Positions 58,896 through 64,000 of a stretch of 64,000 bases of DNA are shown in pieces. Made by a program: the position numbers and the translations under genes. The stretch comes from Liriodendron chinense. Taxonomy: Eukaryota > Streptophyta > Magnoliopsida > Magnoliales > Magnoliaceae. Numbering within the stretch: the stretch's first letter is position 1; each line of letters opens with the position of its first letter. The DNA is taken from NCBI GenBank assembly GCA_003013855.2, contig PVNU02002362.1, positions 62,001 through 126,000 of the forward strand. The letters run 5' to 3'. The notes beneath the pieces are model-generated. The model ran no database searches, was not told where the DNA came from, and saw nothing but the letters and a program-made list of their open reading frames with translations.

Positions 58896-58995
58896 ACGGC
58901 CCCTTGGGTGCCGCCCAAACCGTCTCTGCCCACTGGCCTTTCCAGTGGGTCGGGTAAAGGGGTGCCCTCCCCTTTTCTATATAACATGGGGCACC
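58896..58995 (+). promoter_or_regulatory. Promoter-like block ahead of the plant-mobile-domain frame
   Basis: The hairpin CCCACTGG-CCTTT-CCAGTGGG (58929-58949) lies 28 bp above CTATATAACA (58977-58986) on the plus strand. GGGTGCC and GGCACCC copies flank the TATA box. A pyrimidine-rich region follows. It is 2.1 kb before the ATG at 61087, so the link to that gene is a guess. Confidence 0.45.
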
Positions 58996-58999
58996 CTTG

Positions 59000-61080
59000 G
59001 CCCCTCCAACGTGTAATCTCTCTCTTCTCTTTCTCATACTCTCTCTTTCTTCAAGTTTTTCTCTTTCTTTTGGTGGTTCCTTGATCTTTTCAAGTGGTGG
59101 GCCTTAGTGAAGCTTTGGGACAGCAAGGTGGTCCCCCTTTGGTGAGTGGTAAAGGTATGACCACTCCCTTTTCTCTCTTCTCCTTTTCCTTCTTCATTGT
59201 CTCTTCTCATGTTTCCTTTCTTTTCTTCATGTAGATATACCAAAGGAGCCAAGGTGGGCCCAAGTCTTTTAGGCCTTTTTCTAGATCTCCAATCTGTTCT
59301 AAAGGTGGTGCATGGAGAAGGACATTGCAAGCTTCCATTTCATTCTTTTCTTTTCTTCTTTCACACTCCCTTCATGTGTATGTAAAGGGTAATTTTGCCA
59401 TGTCCATCAAGTGTGCATGGCAAGATATCCTATCTTTCTTCATGGAAGTTGGGCCACTTTTCATATGTATCAAATGGGCTGAAAGTGAAGTCATGGCCCT
59501 TGGTGTATTTGATGGGCCCAATGCTTCATTTTGGGCTCCTTCTTGCTTTCTTTTCCTTTATCATTTCCTTTGGAGCTTTCTTTTCTTTTCCATCTTCTTT
59601 TTAAGGTTTGGGCCCATAGGAATGGTAGGGCCCATCTCAAGTTTTGGGCTCATAGGGCTCACTTTGGGTGGCCCCATCTTTCCTCACATGTGTATGGACA
59701 AAGGTGGCTAGCCCATTCTTCACTTGGATCTCAAGTGGGCTAGATTTCCTAGTTGGGCCTTTATGGACAAGAAGCCTAAATCTTCCACCATTTCTTGATT
59801 ATGGTGTACATCCTTATGCACAAAGTGTGGTGGTTTCCTTAGAATTTTTCCATGTGGATGGGCTTTTGGGCCCTCATTGAAACTTGTGCATTTCTTTTGA
59901 CCATGTGTGCACCACTACACTTTGTTCATATAGGATTCTTTCCCTTCATGCTTTTTATTTTGGATGGATGGAGGACTTGAGTTACTTGATCATCTACAAG
60001 TCCCATGAGTGAGTTATTTAAAAAATCTCACTAAGTTCAAATGGTTTGCTCATGTGGTAGGAAAGTGGTTCTCAAGAGCTTAATGTTCCCAATCTCGAAT
60101 GGACGACTCTCCTTTAAGTGAGCTATCCATGCAACCATAGCTTCTTGAACTTTCCTCAGGGTGCTTGGTGGTTCATCCAACATCATTCTCAAAGACGAAT
60201 GATTTTTGTGGGAAAAAATGATACCCATGAGTTGCCCAATTTTGTCCTATGCTTTGGGGCCTTTTGGATTTTGATTTTCAAGTGGGCCATGTATATCATT
60301 CTTAGCCATTTTCATGATGGTTGGGTGACTCATCAAGCCATGCCCTCTTGTGGTCAAATGGTTCCCCTTTTTGTAAAGCGATTGGTGCACATAAGTTGCC
60401 CAAACTTGTCCTTGCATGGACATTTCCAACTTTGGTTCTTTCATGTGGGCTATGTGCATCAATTTTTTTCCCATTGCCTTCTTTGATTCATATGTTTGTG
60501 GGTAGACCACCATTTTGTACTCTTATAGTCAAAACTTTCATCAAGATGATGCACATAGGGTTGCCCATGGTTAACCCATGAATGGGTCCTCATATTCTTC
60601 AAGTGGGCTATGTGCTCCTTTCAATCCATTGAGGTGGGGCACTTGGGTTGCTCTTGGGGGCCAATTTCTTTTCTTATTCCCCACTTGTCCATGTATATGT
60701 GTAAAAAGATGGGAATATCCTAGATGAGGATCATGACCTTGATAGGGAAAGTGAACCAAACCTTGGTCACACATGGACTTTAAGAAGGGCTTTCTCATGT
60801 GAGGTTGGATTCTTATCCCTTTGATCTCATGGCACTTGAGTGCATTTGTTGTCCAAAATGTGTCCTTGGATGATGAACTTTCCTTACCTAGGTCATGGCA
60901 TGCAACCTTCTTTAAGGTGGGCCTTGCCTTCTTCGATGGGGCTGACACTTATCCTAGGCAACAAATGGACTTGGACATAGGATTTTGCATTTGAATGTAA
61001 GTCCGAATCCAAGGGTTTCCTGGATAATGATTTGGATTTTAACTGGTAAAGAGTAGATACTCACCTCGCCAAGCTTGTAG
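59000..61080. other. Non-coding stretch, possible leader or introns
   Basis: T- and C-rich with many GGGCCCAT and CAAGTGGGC words. No domain is seen in any frame; open frames here are short and featureless. Confidence 0.5.
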
Positions 61081-61086
61081 GATTCG

Positions 61087-62578
61087 ATGGCAGATGGTAC
61101 AAGAGGACGACGGGTGATCGATGAGGATGATCCGGCCTTCATTATTCGCCGAGGGGCTCATATGTATTCCTTGGCTAAGGAGCACCAACCTCTTCCCTCC
61201 ATCAAGGGTCGAGGTACTAGGGATCTTTGGGATGACTGGGTGAAACACCCACAGCCTTTGCTTGAACAAGTTCTGGCTGATACCCCTTTTGCTGGCCTCC
61301 TTACTTTGCGCTTTCATAACAACAACGCCAACCGCATGCTACTTGCGGCTCTTTATGAGAGGTGGCGGGATGAGACTCAAACCTTTCAACTCCCTTGTGG
61401 CGAGTGGGGAATAACTCCCCTGGACATATATATGTAAATTGGTTTTCCATTTCAGGGGGCAGTTGTTCCCCACATCGGCTCTCTTGCTCCCATCACTTCC
61501 ACTGACTGGCTACGGCTTGTGGGTGACGTCCCTCCTGAGGGTGAGTTCCAGGGCCACTAAGTAAAATTGCGATGGTTCTACAACACCTTCGCTACTGTCG
61601 TCCCTACTACCGAGCTAGAGGCGCTCCACAAAGCACGGGCCATGATTGCTTACGCCTTTGGGTCCTTCCTTTTCTGTCATGCGAACAAGAGGATCGATCC
61701 TAAATTTCTTCGTTTGGTTGAGGATCTTCACCATTCGTATAATTGGAATGGGGCTATCTTGATTCATGTCTTCCTAGGTTTAGACAAGACCTCTCGGAAT
61801 AGCCGGTCCTACACAGGTTTCTGGCCTATCGTAGAGGTACTCTTTTTAACCTTTCCTGGAGACATTTGCCTTCTTTTTTTCTCTGATCATTATGTGTGCC
61901 CTTGCCCAGACTTGCTTTTATGACCATTTTGCTCATCTCGTTCCAAGGATACGAGATGATGTTGAGCCATCTTTGTACCGTTTCATGCACTGGTATCAGT
62001 AAAATCATCAACGGAACTCTTGAGTATCTGGGGATAACTAGCGTGCTGACATAGATGGATTGACCGTTGAGGATGTAAGTATCTTGTTTTCCTTATTCCC
62101 TGTGCTGCTCTGTGGCTGATTGTGATGACCTCATTTGCTGTAGTTTGCTCGGATACCGTGGGCCAACTTTCCTCTCTACTACACCTCTCAGCGTGTGGAG
62201 GCATATGATTCTTCATGCCTCCGGATCATGCTTTCTGACGCTGAATCATTTCAGTGGTATTTGGGTGAGAGGCTGCTTCAACAGATTACTGGGGTGGCTC
62301 GAGTCCCTTGCTTTGCACCTCCTCCGGCTGCTTAGATCCCAGCTGATGAGATGGCCGATGCTCTTGTGGGCCAGCCTGGGTTTCGCTTCACGATCCCGGA
62401 TCGTGACTATGACGAGTGGTACTTGCTGTACAGACAGGGGCCTCTGCTTCCTCCGCTCTATGTTCCAGGAGGTCGTCGCAAGTACGCTGGAGGATCAGTG
62501 ACAGCTCCTTTGATGGATCTTCACCGTCGAGAGCGGGACGAGAGGAGGGATGACGACGACTATGTTGGTGACCTGTAG
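61087..62578 (+). pseudogene. Plant mobile domain (PMD) gene, three exons, six nonsense codons
   Basis: Exon 1 (61087-61836) encodes MADGTRGRRVIDEDD and then the PMD core with LLTLRFHNNNANRMLLAALY, RWRDETQTFQLPCGEWGIT and ALHKARAMIAYAFGSFLF. A 73 bp intron (61837-61909) and a 69 bp intron (62075-62143) have GT-AG ends and keep phase. Exon 2 is 61910-62074 (YDHFAHLVPRIRDDVEPSLY). Exon 3 is 62144-62578 (FARIPWANFPLYY, DEWYLLYRQGPLLPP, then an acidic-basic tail). In-frame stops lie at 61435, 61558, 62000, 62021, 62039 and 62333. PMD proteins include host silencing factors of the MAIN/MAIL group and many copies carried by transposons. This one lies antisense inside a candidate Tat-like element, where antisense extra ORFs are known. 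It cannot make full-length protein. Confidence 0.8.
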
Positions 62579-64000
62579 CTTGCTTTTGTATTCAGCTTTA
62601 TATGGCCTTCTTGCCTTGTAAAACCCTTTTTGCCTTTGTCTTTCTGATGTATCAAGACTTTCTGAATGAATATATAACCTTAATTTGTCTCAAATTACTT
62701 GATGATGCCTGGATGCTTTGATTCTTGACTCATTCTTTGATACTTTGTGGAAGATAAAATCTCTTAACTGCATGGATGATGACTTGAACGGTTCTGATTG
62801 CTTGATTTGGCCCTGTGGGACCCTTTCAGACTTCAGCTTGGCTTTGGAGCACCTTTTCTTGATGTTTGGTGAGGTTAAGAAGGCTTCTCATGGCGTGTAT
62901 AATGACTTGAACGGTTCAGATTGCCCTTTTCAGCCATGTGGGCCCATTTGATGATCAGATCTTGGACTCTGGCCCTCTTTCTTGATGATTGAATCCTTGA
63001 TGTTGCTATTTGATGACCCATGTGAACCTTTCCATGGTTTAGATCATGATGATCTAGCCTTTGAATGGCTCAGATTGCTTGTGGGCCCCTCTTGATCAAT
63101 TTTCCTTCTCTTTGACTTGATCAGGCCCATGTAGGATGTAATACTTCATGATTGGACAGGTGGGGTACCTTCCAGATGATTCTGATCATCCTCAAATGAA
63201 ATCCGGAGTTGATTGGAGCTTTGGGCGGCCCTCAGGGTGCCATCTGCTGACATGGACTGTCAGCCTCACCTACCAACGACCATAGAGCCAATCCCGCGGA
63301 GAGAGAGGGAGCGCATCCGTACGGGCGGCCCACAGCGGGCCGCCCAAGACTCGCCTCTTGTGCGGCCTGGGCTGGCTCGTGCTCGGACATTCTTCACAGT
63401 CCACTGTCCCTGTCCCCATATTCTTTGTACTCTCAGGTTCGATTGCAACCATGAATCTCCCTTTTGTCTCCTCTTTTATTCCTTTTTTGTCTTTTTCTCT
63501 ATTGGTCCTCTCTTGGGCAGCCATTGATGATGGTTTGGGGGCCATTGTGGGAGAGGTTGGTGGGTCCCACACTACAATAATTGGTGAAGGCTTTAATGAT
63601 GGAGAGATTTCTTTAATGGATGGTAGAGATGGAGCATTAAATGGGGGCATTGATGATGGATTAGGGGTGATTGTTGGTGGAGCTTTGAATGGCCCCATTA
63701 ATGGCAGCCATGCTTTGATGGCTTGGATGCTCTTGATGATGGCCGAGATGTGCGGCACACTTGCTTGGGTGGACTTGATGTGATCATTGATGATGTCCCC
63801 CTGATGATGGACAGTGTGGATGCCTCGATGATCCCTTTGATTGGACAGGATGATGATTGGTTCCACGACTTTATGTTGGATAGGGCCGCAGGTCCAGATC
63901 TGACCGTTGATTCTTGGATCGGGGTTGCCGGGACCCTTCTTGATGGTTCAGATGCATTTTTCGACGGTCAGATTGGTCAGGATGCCACGATGTGTGGTGT
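62579..64000. other. Downstream non-coding region with G/C hairpin
   Basis: No gene is seen. A perfect hairpin GGGCGGCCC-ACAGC-GGGCCGCCC lies at 63323-63345; its reverse complement with flanks resembles the block at 53865-53895. A partial copy is at 63223. Short duplicated words (GACTTGAACGGTTC near 62780 and 62910) and GATGATGG-rich sequence fill 63530-63800. Confidence 0.55.

Noticed and set aside
59000..61080. A host gene in the T/C-rich stretch before the PMD frame
   Set aside because: Open frames are featureless and the codon pattern is not coding-like; a leader with introns is possible but not shown.
1..64000. tRNA, rRNA or intact host protein-coding gene
   Set aside because: I looked for the usual gene patterns and found only transposon domains; a tRNA scan would be the decisive check.

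Overview
The window is plant nuclear DNA made almost entirely of transposable elements. I see no intact host gene, rRNA or tRNA. LTR retrotransposons with plant-type primer sites (initiator-Met and Asp-type), Sirevirus, Athila and chromodomain lineages, Mutator-type MITEs and plant-mobile-domain sequence place it in a flowering plant with a large genome. The GTGGGCCCACCATGATG-type MITE family made me think of a magnoliid, but that is an impression only.

Layout. (1) 1-5857: an Athila-like Ty3/gypsy element on the minus strand, cut by the window edge (gag, protease, RT, 5' LTR). (2) 6558-11786: a complete Ty1/copia element on the plus strand (TSD GTTTT) with one nonsense codon and one frameshift. 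(3) 12141-22359: a 10.2 kb region bounded by ~53 bp inverted repeats and a perfect 9 bp duplication (TACATTCAA). I read it as one very large non-coding Mutator-like element; it holds tandem arrays near both ends and three nested MITEs. (4) 22389-23009: a fourth MITE. (5) 23315-34505: a complete Sirevirus (copia) on the minus strand (TSD ATTTC), with decayed gag-pol but an intact 392-codon extra ORF that has its own promoter-like block. (6) 35410-53308: a second Athila-like element on the minus strand (TSD GTTAG) that has gag-protease but no RT, RNase H or integrase. (7) 38108-48317: a chromodomain (Del/Tekay-like) gypsy element (TSD AGATC) nested inside (6). (8) 34511-35404 and 53314-64000: an older host element into which (6) jumped. 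Its right part has an LTR-like start with a polypurine tract, two long tandem arrays and a broken three-exon plant-mobile-domain gene on the plus strand.

The main signal is regulatory. Unrelated LTR families here place clusters of short CpG-containing palindromes about 20-110 bp upstream of a TATA box: GACCGGTC in Athila-like LTRs, GGGCGCCC in the copia LTR, CCGAT-N2-ATCGG in the Sirevirus LTR, and G/C hairpins in the old Tat-like LTR. The Sirevirus repeats the arrangement inside the element, ahead of its extra ORF. The cores stay fixed while unit number, spacing and flanks change. In the Sirevirus the two LTRs differ by about 0.6% over the first kilobase but by about 5% in the palindrome array (counted by eye). 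Palindromes in the cis region of maize Sirevirus LTRs are known; the same layout in several unrelated families and at an internal promoter is what merits a second look.
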